Assembly: GCF_004359215.1 (NCBI RefSeq)
Contig: NC_090625.1
Span: 1,950,404 to 2,014,403 of the forward strand
Direction: 5' to 3'
DNA from: Bremia lactucae
Taxonomy: Eukaryota; Oomycota; Peronosporomycetes; Peronosporales; Peronosporaceae
DNA: 64,000 nt
A program made the translations under genes and the position numbers. Within the stretch, counting starts at the first letter, position 1; the number at the start of each line of letters is the position of its first letter. The notes under the pieces are model-generated. The model saw nothing but the letters and a program-made list of their open reading frames with translations, searched no databases and was not told the DNA's origin. This document shows positions 22,091 through 33,138 of the stretch, piece by piece.

Positions 22091-22773
22091 TGCACCATGC
22101 CGACACCTAAATTGACAATAGTTGCCGACAGGCACCAGAGTGCGCTGGCAGGCCGAGAACAAATGACACCTTTTCTGGAGCTGTCCCCGGCTCAAGGCAA
22201 AGTGGACCCGACTCGTCAGTCATTAAACTGGAGAAACGGCAACCACACAGAGAACCCAGCAGTTCTACCGAACGCGCGCCATCGGGCGTATCACAGTGAT
22301 TCCCACACGACAGCGCCTTCTTGAGGCGCGATTTCAGGACGACGTCATCCACGCGGAAACAGTCTGGAAACAGATATGGTACATCTTAGCCACAGGCTAC
22401 CAGACTCAGTTTTGGAAAGGTAGGAAGGCAAGAGTATACAGAGGGGACACATCATCGGTCCAAGAAAGTACAGCAGTCTTTTGGAACGCAAGCCTGCGTG
22501 AGCTTCGGGCGATCGCTAAAAGGTGCTGTCTTTACGTAAGATCGGCCACTCAAGGAGTCATACTCAACGCCTACATTCAACTACTGGATCAGGAACAAAA
22601 AAAAATCCCCAATCTTTCAACGGGACGGCTCAGGACATTTCAGAGATCTTGCACATAAAATATGTAAATATACGATCTGTTCCTCAATCTATATGTATGT
22701 TAATTAAATGTAAATCATTTCTTTATTGGAAGAAAATCGATTTGTATTTTAAGACTTGATTCGATATCATCTT

Positions 22774-23214
22774 TGTATGCGGTGTATCGTTACATTAAAT
22801 TAATACTTAAAAGTTATTAATAAATGCGTTACCTAAAAGGTAGATAATATCTTGGAAATATTACTTAATACGTTGTAGTATTCGAAAAGCTTATTTATCG
22901 TAGATATAGGCCTTTATATCTACTTGCTCCGCGGTCCAGTCAGCACTGGACGCGCAAAGAGAGAGACCGATTAGACTTTATTACATATTCTGCATTATTA
23001 CATAATTCAATAAGTTGAAATTAGATAGAAATAGAAGAACCTAATTGTATTATATACCATTTCTTTTTTTTACACTCCTTGAAGCAAGTGTTTTAAGGAG
23101 AGTCTTCCTCTGCACATACTAGTGTACGTGAAGTGACGTGTGGCACCACTCGCGCTGAAGCAGTGCGAAGTGGACTTGTACTGAAGCAGTACAAGTCGGC
23201 AAGGCCCCGTTACA
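22774..23214 (+). repeat. G1 LTR of a second, plus-strand copy
   Basis: This is the reverse complement of the LTRs at 6816 and 12699, starting TGTATGCGG and ending CCCCGTTACA. A gag start follows 56 bases downstream. No partner 3' LTR is in view on this side because the copy is cut at 23748. Confidence 0.85.
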
Positions 23215-23269
23215 CCTAATAGCACTTTGTAGTTCGTCAAAGGACCACATTTTTATTATCTAACATGGC

Positions 23270-23748
23270 ATGTCAGATGATAATGGAAATGCGCATCAAG
23301 TTTTGCGTGATAGTGACTCCATTCTAAGTGACGTAGAAAGGAGTGTGGTCGAACGAATGAGTTCGACCTTAGAGAATGATGCCATCCTGGCCATGCTGTC
23401 CGGTTTGGACAGAGATGCCCTCCATTCAGCGATCACCAAGTTCATACAACATGAACTTGACGAGGCGAAGGGAAAGGAAACTTGCTTAATCAGCAAGGCT
23501 CTCAGCAGGCAAAAGTGTTGAGGTTGCGATAGGTACAGATGGGATGACGCACACGCGTCGTCCGGAAACCTTAAAGATAGACATCTCTAAGTATAAAGCC
23601 CGGCTCAAACAGACGTTTGAACCGCTTAAGGCTGAGTTCAAAGCTCGTTCAGAGCTTCTGAAGCTCAAGCTAGGCAAGCGTGATGTTCACGCATATGCCC
23701 AGCACATACGACTCTTAGCGAGTTGTATTACAAATAACCCAGTCCATG
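23270..23748 (+). pseudogene. G1 gag fragment, truncated by Copia insertion
   Basis: It begins MSDDNGNAHQVLRDSDSILS and matches G1 gag through HAYAQHIRLLASCITNNPVH, with an internal deletion and frame break near 23520. It stops exactly where the Copia LTR begins at 23749, so Copia inserted into it or joined to it. Confidence 0.85.
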
Positions 23749-24191
23749 TGTTGGAGATTAATGTATTCATCAAAAGTGTTGCATTTTATGCATATGCGTG
23801 TATACGGGATCGAATGACAAGAATAATACGGAGAAGTTGAGTGTGGAAAATATCGTGTGTTGTGGCTTAGTCGGGTAAGGCATGGCGGTGCAACCCACTC
23901 GTCACCGGTTCGATACCCGGTAACGACAAAAAGTAAAACCTTCGGGAACTGATGTTTGGGGTTCACCAGCACTGTACCGCCAGACAGTGACGTCCCCCAT
24001 TTTATGGTAGTCCACATATCTGGAAAAGGGGGCGCAGCGAACGATAGGAAAGAATTAACGGTAAGATAAAGTTAACGGTAGGATAAAGTTAACGGTAAGA
24101 TTGATAAACTCAAAAATATAACTTACTTTCCGGTTTGCAATCTCGACCGTAAGCCCATCTTCAAGCTCATAGCGTTAACGTAAATTCAACA
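23749..24191 (+). repeat. C1 5' LTR
   Basis: Begins TGTTGGAG and ends TTCAACA immediately before GGTTATGAG. It contains three copies of GTTAACGGTA(A/G)GAT at about 24055-24102 and a tRNA-like segment at 23857-23926. Confidence 0.75.
23857..23926 (+). other. tRNA-like segment with Pol III A and B boxes in the C1 LTR
   Basis: TGGCTTAGTCGGG (23864-23876) fits the A box and GGTTCGATACC (23907-23917) fits the B box exactly. A CCGGT..ACCGG-type stem surrounds the B box. The acceptor and anticodon stems do not pair well, so this is not a functional tRNA. It may be a SINE head inserted in the LTR or an internal promoter relic. Confidence 0.5.
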
Positions 24192-24195
24192 GGTT

Positions 24196-26898
24196 ATGAG
24201 CCCAAACAACGACTCCGGCTTCAAGATTGAGCCTTTTGACGGCTCAAACTACGTGCTATGGAGCTACAAGATGAAGATGTACCTCATGTCCAAGGGGTTG
24301 TGGGGAGCTGTCTCCGGTGTAGACTCTCCGAATGCTGTAAAGGAGCAGCAAGCGCACGCCGCGATTGCGCTGAATCTGAGTGACGCGCAGTTGATGCACA
24401 TAATCGACGCGACGACGGCGAGAGAGGCGTGGGGAAGGCTGGTAAAGTTTCATCGCACACAAGACATGGCGAATCGACTTTGGCTTAAGGATACGTTTGC
24501 GTCGTTTAAGTATACAGCTTCAAGCATCAGTGGCCACGTGACAGAGCTTGAAGACCTAGTCATGAAGATGAATAGCGCCAACTGCGGGCCAAGTGAAGAG
24601 GACGTATGTGCGGTGATGCTGAGGAGTCTGCCTGCAAGCTACGAGAGCTTTGTGCAGGCGTTTCGCATGTCGGTGTCAAGTTTTAATTTCAGCGACCTCG
24701 TGAGCAAGTTGATTGCTGAGGAAGTGCGGCACAAGGACACGGCACGTGTAGAAGAAGCAACGGCTCTTTACACAAGTAAGAGAAACGGCAAGCATCAACT
24801 CAAGAAGCAGCACGAACGGCGTGCTAAGAAACCTCCAGGAGCATGTTTCTACTGTGGCAAGGTTGGCCACTATGCTAGAGATTGCCGTTCAAGTCGTGGA
24901 CCAAGGGAAACACAAGAAGGAGGACACGATCACTCCAACGTCGCATTTAATGCAAGCGAAGGGTCCGTCAGCGGCTGCTGGGTTATGGACAGTGGCGCAT
25001 CTGCACACATGTGCAAGGACCGGGAAGCTTTTGTGGAGTATGAGGAAGTGTGCCAGGCGCGCAGTATATCAAGCGCGAAGAGTAATGTGAAGCTCAAGGA
25101 CATCGGTCACGGAACAATGAAGCTGCGCGTTTGGACCGGACATGATTAGATCGACGCTCGCCTCGAAAAAACTCTCCATGTCGAAGATCTGTCAAAGAAC
25201 GTATTCTCGCTTACGGCTGCATCAGCGCGAGGAATGACAGTAGAGATCACGCGCAACGAGTGCGTCGTGAAGCGGGGCGGGACACCAGTTGCCACTGGAA
25301 GGAAGCAGGGCTTCCTGATGTACCTCAACGTTGAGGCTGGTGTGGAATGTCACGTAGCTGCGTATGAGAGCGAGCTATGGCACAGAAGACTGGGTCACGC
25401 ATCGTACGGGACGATTAATGATATGATCAAGGACGGAAGGATCAAAGGCACGGAAATGAAGACCGACATCGCGTGTGACGTATGCGCAACGTCCAAGCAA
25501 GTGCGCAAGTCATTTAAGGCAAGCGAGGAAGACAAGGGACTCAGGGAGAGTGCGCGTTTTGACAACATCGTGTGCTCCGACGTGCTTGGACCAATCACTC
25601 CAGCTTCAAGATCCGGCTTTAAGTACATTGTGAGCTTCATCATGATGAAGAGCCGGTACGTGACGGTTTATCCGTTGCGAAAGAAGATTGAAGTCATGAG
25701 CGCGTTCACAAGATTTTACCGGGAGATCAAGATAGCGTCTGGGACTAAGATCAAGGTCATTCGAAGTGACAACGGTGGTGAGTACCGGAACACGGCAATG
25801 AACAACTTCTGCAAGGAGAAGTTCATCAAGCAAGAGTACACACTTCCAAACAATCCTGAACAGAACGGCATGGCAGAGCGCATGAATCGAACTCTGGTAG
25901 AGATGACGCGCTGCATGCTTAAGGACAGCGGTCTCGACAAGACTTACTGGTGCGAAGCGTTAATGACAGCAGCAGACATTCGAAACGTGGTTCCAAACTC
26001 GTCGAACAAGAAGTCAAGTCCGTACGAGATATTGTTTAAGCGAAAGCCGCGCATCGATCACATGAGCGTATTTGGTTCGCAATGCTACGCGCACGTAACA
26101 AAGGAGAAACGAAAGAAGCTGGACGATTCGGGCGTGAAGTGTTATTTTCTTGGCTATGCAAAGGATCACAAGGCGTACCGACTACTTATCGCGAATGACG
26201 GCTCTATCATAATTTCAAGAAGCGTGACATTTGCTGAGCATTCCATTTCGAAGGTAATGAAAAGGGAAGACGATCGAATTATCGACATCATTGATGATGA
26301 TGAAAATTTGGAGACGTCGACACTTAACGACAATGGTGTGGAGGTTCCAGCAAATGATGAAAGGCTTCGGACTCCGCCACTTCGAGCTTGCCGTGATCCG
26401 ATTCGTGGTCGTCAAAACGAGTCCAGTGTTCAAGGTCAGGTTCCCACTCGAGCATCAAGCACGCCCGGAAGAGACGGCGAAGAAGAGTGGATGATGCGAC
26501 CAATTCGAAAGAAGCGCGGTGTGGTGCGCTACGAACAAGAGTTTCCCAACTTACGTCGCGGTCACTTTAACTTAGACGATTTTGAAGGTGAAGACTCGTT
26601 TTGTTGCTTTGTTGCAGATTGCGATGGAGAACAAGCTTCAAGCTACGAAGAAGTATTGAAGAGTACGAACAAGAAGCAGTGGCTGGAAGCGATGAAGAGT
26701 GAGATGCAGTCACTCAACGAACACAGCACATGCACGTTAGTGGACATGCCACCGAACAAGAAGGCTGTTGGCTGCAAGTGGGTATTTCGGATCAAGCGCG
26801 ATCCAAGTGGAATTATTGTCAAGTTCAAGGCACGATTAGTTGCAAAAGGATTTACGCAGCGGCCTGGGATCGACTTCGTCGAGACTTTTTTTCTCTGG
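24196..26898 (+). pseudogene. C1 Copia polyprotein (gag-protease-integrase-RT start), one in-frame stop
   Basis: The ATG at 24196 opens gag (FKIEPFDGSNYVLWSYKMKM, the DUF4219/UBN2 type). A knuckle CFYCGKVGHYARDC and the protease WVMDSGASAHMC follow. A single TAG at 25147-25149 interrupts the frame. It then continues without shift through LWHRRLGHASYGT (integrase zinc module), VCSDVLGPIT, VIRSDNGGEYRN and NPEQNGMAERMNRTLVEM (DDE core), to WVFRIKRDPSGIIVKFKARL (RT start). The sequence is well preserved compared with its neighbours, so the insertion seems fairly young. Truncation of RT makes it non-functional. Confidence 0.9.
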
Positions 26899-27960
26899 TT
26901 ATTGCGGTTGAATTCACCCATTACTCTTTTTGGGAGGTTTTCCGACACATGTTCGATTCTCCCATTTTCAAATTGGCCGGCTCAAGCTCAAGACGCGTCA
27001 CCATGGACCAAGATCTTCTCCTCGCTGGACCACGCCTCGCCGGCTCGACGGAGGCTCTCCTCTGCGGACGGTCTTATCTCCGGCTGCACCTGATAGGGGG
27101 ACGGGGGGCAGGAGCCCTGACGGCCCCGACATTAGCCTTCCTGATGGCCCGGCTGAGGACAGGGACGTCCGGAGGCGGTGTTTGCGACGAGCGGCTCTTC
27201 GCCCCTCGGCAAAAGTGGTGTGACCGACACCGTGAATTTTACGTCTATGGATCGGACAGGGCTTTCGGCCACGGAAGGCGACGCGGTTCCGCTGTTGGAA
27301 TGCGGCGTCTCTGTCGGACGTACAGGAAGTAATGATGTCACACTACGCAACGACGATACTGGTAGCACCGCCTGCGTTGTCGTGACGTCACCTGCCCAGC
27401 CAGATTTGACTGTCTCTCCAGCACCTGCATCTTCGGCAATGGAGCAACCGCCTACAATGTCTTATGTCTGCGGTTACCCTTCCGGAAGCGGACTGCAGAA
27501 CAACTTGCTGCGATGGCTCCGATCAAGCGTGCCCGGCGCTCTATCGTGACGGAGGAGACCGGTGAGGTTGACTGCGTCGTCAATCGTCGAGCTGTAGATA
27601 CTAGAATTGAGTATCGGGTGACATGGGTCGATGGCTCGGACCCAATTTGGTTGCCGCGGGACCGATTGATCGAGGATGGTAATGCGAATCTTATTGAGAC
27701 GCTCGACGCATACCTCCTTCGGTACCCGAATCGTGAGCTGACCTACCAGGCCCATATTTGCAGAAATGCACGGGCCTTCAGTGCTGTCGCCGACAGAACG
27801 GACAATTCTTGCTTGCCTAACGCTGTTTAAATGGCTCTCGATCTTATCGGATGCCAGCAGCAAAGTGCGCGTCTTCCAGGAATTTGGTCCGAGTACTTAC
27901 AGTCCGCGCTCGATGCCAGGATTCCCTCCACGAACGCTCCCGCTTAGGCCTTCAAACGAT
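26899..27960 (+). pseudogene. Chromodomain gene with possible OTU-like protease N-part
   Basis: After a GC-rich low-complexity part, a frame at 27513-27830 reads GEVDCVVNRRAVDTRIEYRV, then TWVDGSDPIWLPRDRLI and ANLIETLDAYL, a chromodomain pattern. It continues AVADRTDNSCLPNAV, then after one stop MALDLIGCQQQSARLPGIW. The D-N-S-C-L-x-x-A block resembles the catalytic Cys motif of OTU-type papain-like proteases (consensus DGNCLFRA). A frameshift near 27480 separates an upstream Ser/Thr-rich frame. The sequence becomes unrelated near 27960. The family call for the protease is tentative. Confidence 0.5.
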
Positions 27961-28600
27961 TCCGGATGTGCAGGGTCTTAATCAGTTCTCCATAACGTAG
28001 AATGGCCGATATGGGTTGCAAAACCTTAGCCGAACAAACTTGGAAAGGATGAGTTAGACCCACCGCGAGTATACTAATTTCAAAATGGGAAATTGCTTCT
28101 GTCCTGGCCCCGTGTACAAAATACCTCAGGGGAAGGTGACACAACGGTTCCAGGTATACGGAGGTGGCGCCACTCATTAACTGCTGTTGTGCTGCACCTG
28201 GATCCGACGAAAAAACTTGATCATCCGAAGCCACGTCAGGTCGCCAATACCAGTGTCAATCCCGTTCTCTCGAACGATAATGTCGTCTTCCGCAGTGACC
28301 TCCATGGCGAAGCAGTGGGCCTGCATATTGCGTTTGTAACCCCCGACAAGGTACACGCCGAGCGAGAGAACACGACCTCCAGAGGAGTCGGGAAGTACAC
28401 GACGCACGGTCGCCATGGCACCGGCACCGCCCCCGTCGTAAAGATTCGTGCGTAGGGTCTTGATGCTGAGCTCCATACCGCACCGTGGTACTGCCTTGGA
28501 GCAGAGCCTGACTATCTCGCTGAGACGGTGAAAGATTTGAATTCGTGACACGTGAGTGGTGAGAAAGATCCCATACGGCTGAACCGTGCGCAATATCATT
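27961..28600 (-). pseudogene. Inverted continuation with a His-containing protease-like C-part
   Basis: The minus-strand frame 28599-28177 reads VLSLGVYLVGGYKRNMQAHC, then FAMEVTAEDDIIVRENG. An AHCFAMEV-type block is what one expects around the catalytic His of an OTU/papain-like fold. It lies head-to-head with the plus-strand part that holds the Cys motif. I infer that one gene was split by an inversion near 27960. I do not know an exact homologue. Confidence 0.4.
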
Positions 28601-28798
28601 TTTCGGCAAATTTGTAGGCGAGGTATTTATATCAGTTTAAGTCATCTTGCTCGGTAGATTTGGAAGTCACTCTGTCTAAATTCTAGTAATAAAGACAACC
28701 TTTAAACAGAGTTAGGCGGCGCGTAAAGCAGCTCACAGTTCCCTCTTTGACGAATTTTAAATGTAAATTCGTTCTTAAATAAGGGGATGGTGTAGCCT

Positions 28799-29165
28799 GC
28801 TAAAGTTGCCCTAATGTTACACAGTCCCCGCTTAGTACACAAGGTGTACTTAAGGGGATGGTCAGTTACTATAAAGTAATTAGACTCACCACTTGGGTGT
28901 GGTTCACATTGTGACACCCCTTGTGTATGTGATGCACATAGGTGCATTTACATCAGAAGGGATGACGGCTAGCGTCATCCGTTACGCGAGGTATCTAGAA
29001 AGATACGCTCGCAATACATATTAGTGTCATCTACAGAGATGGCATTTTATGACTGGTAAAAATAGGAATTGATATTATATACGATTAAATATAAATCAGT
29101 CTAAAAACTACTTCCTAGAACGTAAGTGCGCACGTGGAGCCGGATTACCGCTCCCGTGACGTGAG
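28799..29165 (+). repeat. G2 LTR (solo or fused), plus orientation
   Basis: Shares GCTAAAGTTGCCCTAATG, a GATGACG..CGTCATC hairpin, GTATCTAGAAAGATACGCTC and AGTGCGCACG with the LTRs at 52935 and, reversed, 45385, 55988 and 60955. Confidence 0.75.
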
Positions 29166-29762
29166 CCTCTGACAGAGTCTGTCAGTGTGCTGGACATCGA
29201 ATGTTTGAGTTGATTTACTTTAATGTTAAAACATTAATGTTGAGCGTGGGTCATTATTTGTTAGTGGAAAGGCACATACTCCGTTGAGAGGAGTTGTATC
29301 GTTGATCCTCCAATTGCTGAATAAACCCAGATTAGTGTGTTCATCAAAGGTATTGCGGATGGTCTCGTCAAGAAGCACCCCTGTTCCGCCGTAAATTAGA
29401 GACGCTAGATCAAGCGATCTCTATTGCGGAATAGGTAGTCTTCAGCCTAAACTAGCTTTCGTCTATTCGGGTTTCTATCGTCCATCGAGACGACTAGAAG
29501 TCGATGGTCCAGAATCAATAAACCTCTGGTATGCTGTATGTTGAGAGCGCGAAGCTCGCTATTTCAAGTTACTAATGATTGCAAAGATGCAATCGCTGTG
29601 AAAATACAGGGCACTACACCTATGCGTTTAGTGCTCCACGCCTAGTGCCAAGAAACACAGAGCGAAGCGATCGATAACCCGCTACGAATAGCGGAGGACG
29701 CGGATCCGACGTTGTTGCAAAATTCGCGACGGCAAGGCAGATTGTAATGGTCACATATCGAT
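29166..29762 (+). pseudogene. G1-like gag C-terminal remnant
   Basis: Plus-strand fragments read VFIKGIADGLVKKH (about 29340), LFRRKLETLDQAISIAE (about 29380-29430) and a damaged zinc knuckle CNRCENTGHYTYAF (about 29587-29628, last Cys replaced by Phe). They match the end of a G1-type gag. Several short inverted repeats are present, for example CTGACAG..CTGTCAG. Confidence 0.55.
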
Positions 29763-30220
29763 TGGTAAACCGTTGTTGCGGTACATTTACTTAATGGGTA
29801 ATTTACCCTTTATCCATTTCAAAAAGTTAGTTACTAATTCCCGTTTATTATGGGTAACAAATATGGTCGCCGCCAGATATAAATCTGGCGGCCGAAATCT
29901 TTTTTGAATTAGTAGGGTAAGATTTTAAATAACAGATATTAAATAAAAGGCAGTTCCCTTTTAATCATAAAGCGTCTAGTGCTTTCCTAAGGCTTGCGCA
30001 TTGATCTGTGAGAGACAGAAACCTTTCTAAGGTACATACTCTCGGGCACTAGTTGCCACATGGTTCTTCGAACCCCTGAATCTCTTGAACAAGGATTCAT
30101 TAAGCTTTGATAGCTTCTACGACCCCCCGAGTTATTAAATTCTTTAGTTCTATAGAACTAAGTGACTATTTGAGTCTATAAGTCTTCCTCTGACTTAAGG
30201 AGCGAGGTAGCTCCACTACA
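29763..30220 (+). repeat. G3 5' LTR
   Basis: 458 bp, TGGTAAACCG..CTACA. Contains GCCGCCAGAT-ATAA-ATCTGGCGGC (29869-29892). It aligns with 37626-38078. Confidence 0.85.
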
Positions 30221-30280
30221 CCCGGTAGCACTCGTACTCAATCTACGCCTGAGTCTTAACAAGACTAAGCTTTTACTGAA

Positions 30281-31192
30281 ATGGAAGAGTTTTCGGAACA
30301 TTCTGAGGTGCAACGCACAGCGTATGACAAGCTCAAAACTTCGATTGGGCTTGAACATATAGAGTACATTATGTCACAGGTACCAGAGGTTCTGCATGCA
30401 AACCTTGAAGCCTTCATGCGATTTGAATTCTCCATGATCGGACACGTTCAGATCACCTTGCGGCATCTATGCCATCTCGGTACATCTCTGTAACTGATTC
30501 GGAGACTAAGACTCACCCTCTAGTTGTCAATGTAAAGACATTGAGGGAAAAGAGGAAGAAAATCTCCCTTTTTGGATTAAGCAGATGGAAATGTCCATTG
30601 ATTCCGCCTTGTTCTTAACAGAACAGCAAAAGGTGGCTATGACCATTTTCAAACTTGGAGGAAGAGCCATGGAGTGGGCACTATCGTGCAGCACATCCAT
30701 AAACGACGCTTTTCCCTCATGGGTTCGCTAAAACAGCAAATGACCAGCATGTTTGCACCGCCTGATCAGGCTTTTCGCATTCGATCACGGCTCATAACGA
30801 CTCGACAGGGTAAACGAGCCCTAGGGGGCTATGTAGGAGTTGAGAATTGTCATTGCATCTATGCATCAATACCCGGTACAAGAAGCAATTGTCGTAACAA
30901 TCTTTATGGTCGCAATGAGGGCGATGCCCGGACTGAATTATTCCGGTCTCATCCTGCTACTTTCGAAAAAGCAGTTGACATAGCGCTAAGCGCTGATTTC
31001 GACTTTAAGTCTGCTCGTGTTAGCACGCCTGTTTACCAACAGAAGAACATCCGTAGATGTTATATGTGCGGAAGCACGAAACTTTTACGTCCAGCCGCCT
31101 GTCCCCTACGCAATACGCTTAAAGCTCAAAAGAGCACCAATCCCGACCTATACCAGAAATCCGTTACGGTGAGGGAAAACGTCGATACTTAG
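30281..31192 (+). pseudogene. G3 gag
   Basis: Starts MEEFSEHSEVQRTAYDKLKT and, through three frame changes, gives ANLEAFMRFEFSMIG, PFWIKQMEMSIDSALF, AMTIFKLGGRAMEWAL and RIRSRLITTRQGKRAL. It ends with DARTELFRSHPATFEKAVDI and ALSADFDFKSARVSTPVYQ and a poor knuckle (CYMCGSTKLL). This is a typical oomycete Gypsy gag with several small indels. Confidence 0.8.
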
Positions 31193-31413
31193 TAGGTGCG
31201 GGGTGCTCTAATGGGGAAGACCTAGGCTATGTCAAGCTTCTAGAAGGTGATAGTAAACAGGACAGCCCCAATTAGCTCGGGGCGTAATGGCACGGGGCGT
31301 GAGTACAAGCCTGGCTTGTTAGTCGCTCAAGTGACTGTGAAGAGCGTCTTGCAATCATGTTCGATGTCATTCCCCTGAGGGAAATCACCGATATGTTGGG
31401 GCGTTGAAAGCGC

Positions 31414-31611
31414 ATGAAAGTGGTGCAATACTGTTCGCTTAGCGACTGGAACTCGTGCCACTGTTCCGTTGAACTTAGATATAATTTCTGGATTTTGACA
31501 GTACGGAACGCTGTCTTGCCCTTGATTTGGATTCGAGATATTATCTCATTCTTGGAATGGCCTGGCTTGAACGTCATAAGCCAGGAATCGATTAAAGGTC
31601 TGAAATCTTAG
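31414..31611 (+). pseudogene. G3 aspartic protease C-terminal remnant
   Basis: In a shifted frame the plus strand reads LDLDSRYYLILGMAWLERHK, the flap/ILG motif of Gypsy proteases. The catalytic Asp triad upstream is not readable. Confidence 0.6.
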
Positions 31612-31679
31612 GCGCCACGCGCATAGTTCCAAGCAAAGTGTGGAGCGTCATGAACTCACCTTTGCTAGACAACAAAAGC

Positions 31680-33138
31680 GCTATTGGCGCGGATCATTGA
31701 CTGAATCTGTCAGTGTTTTAGACATTGGAATGTCTGAGTTAATAGATACCAATGTTGATAAACATTAATTCTGAGCCCAACTCAGAAGAAGGAGGTGGAA
31801 CGGCACGTACTCTGTCGAGTGACACTCGTTGTAGTAACGATTCAATGAATGCTGAAAGTATTGTCGGCCTAAGGCCGAGTCATCAAGGGTGCAATATTTC
31901 TGAGATACGTGGAGTGACACGTCTTAGTCCACCGAGTGTGCTCGGCCGAGGTGGCACCATACTGAGTGTCTATAGCGACACTATTGGCGGCTCGCCATAG
32001 CATTTCGGGTCAAACCCGCGAAGAATCGATGATCAACTTTAAGATGGGCGGTGATCCGCTTCAAGATGGGCGAGGATCGACTTCAAGATGGGCGAGGACT
32101 ACCTTCCCGAAGGGTGATGACAAGGACCATCGTGCATGTAGCATGAGTTCTGCATCAATCGCGTCATTTGAGACGTTTTACGCAGTGTGTACTAATTTTG
32201 CCTATTTAAATTCCCATACTAATATCACCTGTTTAAAATTCCATACTAATTTTGCCTGTTTGAATCTCCATACTAATTTTTCCCTCGGCTCTGAGTCAGG
32301 TACAGAGATGTACCGGGTTGGTATAGATGCCGCTAAGTGGTCCTGTACCTGACCGATCAGGGAGACTTCGTACCGCATAAAGGCTTCAAGCATGGTGATG
32401 ACGGGACGGGAGACGGTACTGGCGATGAGGAATCATCCTCATAGTCGGAATTGTACACACCCTGACTCCAAAATTTTGACGGAAATCTCACTGGCACTGT
32501 CCGAGCCTTCAGTTTAGATCGGAGGGGACCATTTATTCATGTGTTTCAATGAATACACCAGCTTCTAAGTTTCTAGTGCCGAGCTTTAGCACAGCTTTTG
32601 AGCTGAGTAGTTTAATAAAATATAATCCCTTCTAATGCACGTGAGTGACACGTAAACAGTCGCTGGATAACGAAGTTGAGTTACCTAACTCCTTGTCGGA
32701 TGTCGATTTAGACACCAGCTCTAGTATAGAACCAATACAGGCTAGAAGTTTGGGGATGTGAATGTCCCGGCCTCGAAGAGGCGTATTGTCTCTACTTCAA
32801 AACAGTGGGAGACGCGAAGCGTCTATACCCTCACAAAGTGATACGAGCGGGTAATTACATACGCTTGTAAATGGTGTAATCGCCAAAATCGAGGGAGAAG
32901 TTAGCCTTGCGGCAATCCCTTCGTTACATGCTCTTTTGCATCTTGACGAAATGTCTATTGATGAATGCGGCCGAGCCTTAAAGGCTGGCGACTTATCTGA
33001 TATGGTAGTCATTCGACCAACGATTGATTTAAACTTGTCGTAACTTCTGGACGAAGATGTACTGGATAAAACAAAGCTGCACTTAGTACGCGGAGTGGGT
33101 CATCGATCCTTAAAGATTTTACGGATCCATTTTATTTC
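31680..33138 (+). other. Scrambled part of G3: hairpin-rich DNA, minisatellites and gag/integrase scraps
   Basis: 31680-32000 holds many short inverted repeats (CGAGTGACACTCG, CGGCCTAAGGCCG, AGTGTC..GACACT). 32040-32100 has three copies of an about 21-bp unit (CTTCAAGATGGGCGAGGA). 32155-32195 resembles an integrase scrap. 32191-32283 is an about 28-bp minisatellite. 32280-32400 encodes a gag piece (LEAFMRYEVSLIGQVQ) on the minus strand. Nothing was recognised in 32400-33070. Confidence 0.55.

Larger units (their letters stand above)
13133..22773 (+). mobile_element. Decayed LINE with an internal inversion and a Gypsy insertion
   Basis: The plus strand carries a zinc-knuckle ORF1-like part (about 14350-15085), then endonuclease motifs (18480-19100). 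The reverse transcriptase follows on the minus strand (about 22090-19570), and a plus-strand tail reads VWKQIWYILATGYQTQFW (22296-22660). A Gypsy fragment sits at about 15598-16440. All parts have many stops. A left fragment lies at 6483-6815, before the G1 insertion. The borders are set by the neighbouring insertions, not by element ends. Confidence 0.7.
23749..26898 (+). mobile_element. Ty1/Copia retrotransposon C1, 3' truncated
   Basis: A 443-bp LTR (TGTTGGAG..TTCAACA) is followed by a tRNA-primer-like GGTTATGAGCC that overlaps the polyprotein start. Gag, protease, integrase and the beginning of RT are on one frame. The element ends abruptly at about 26898 in the RT (GIDFVETF), where unrelated sequence begins. 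No 3' LTR is present. Confidence 0.88.

Noticed and set aside
23857..23926. Functional tRNA gene
   Set aside because: The A and B boxes are good, but the acceptor and anticodon stems do not form.
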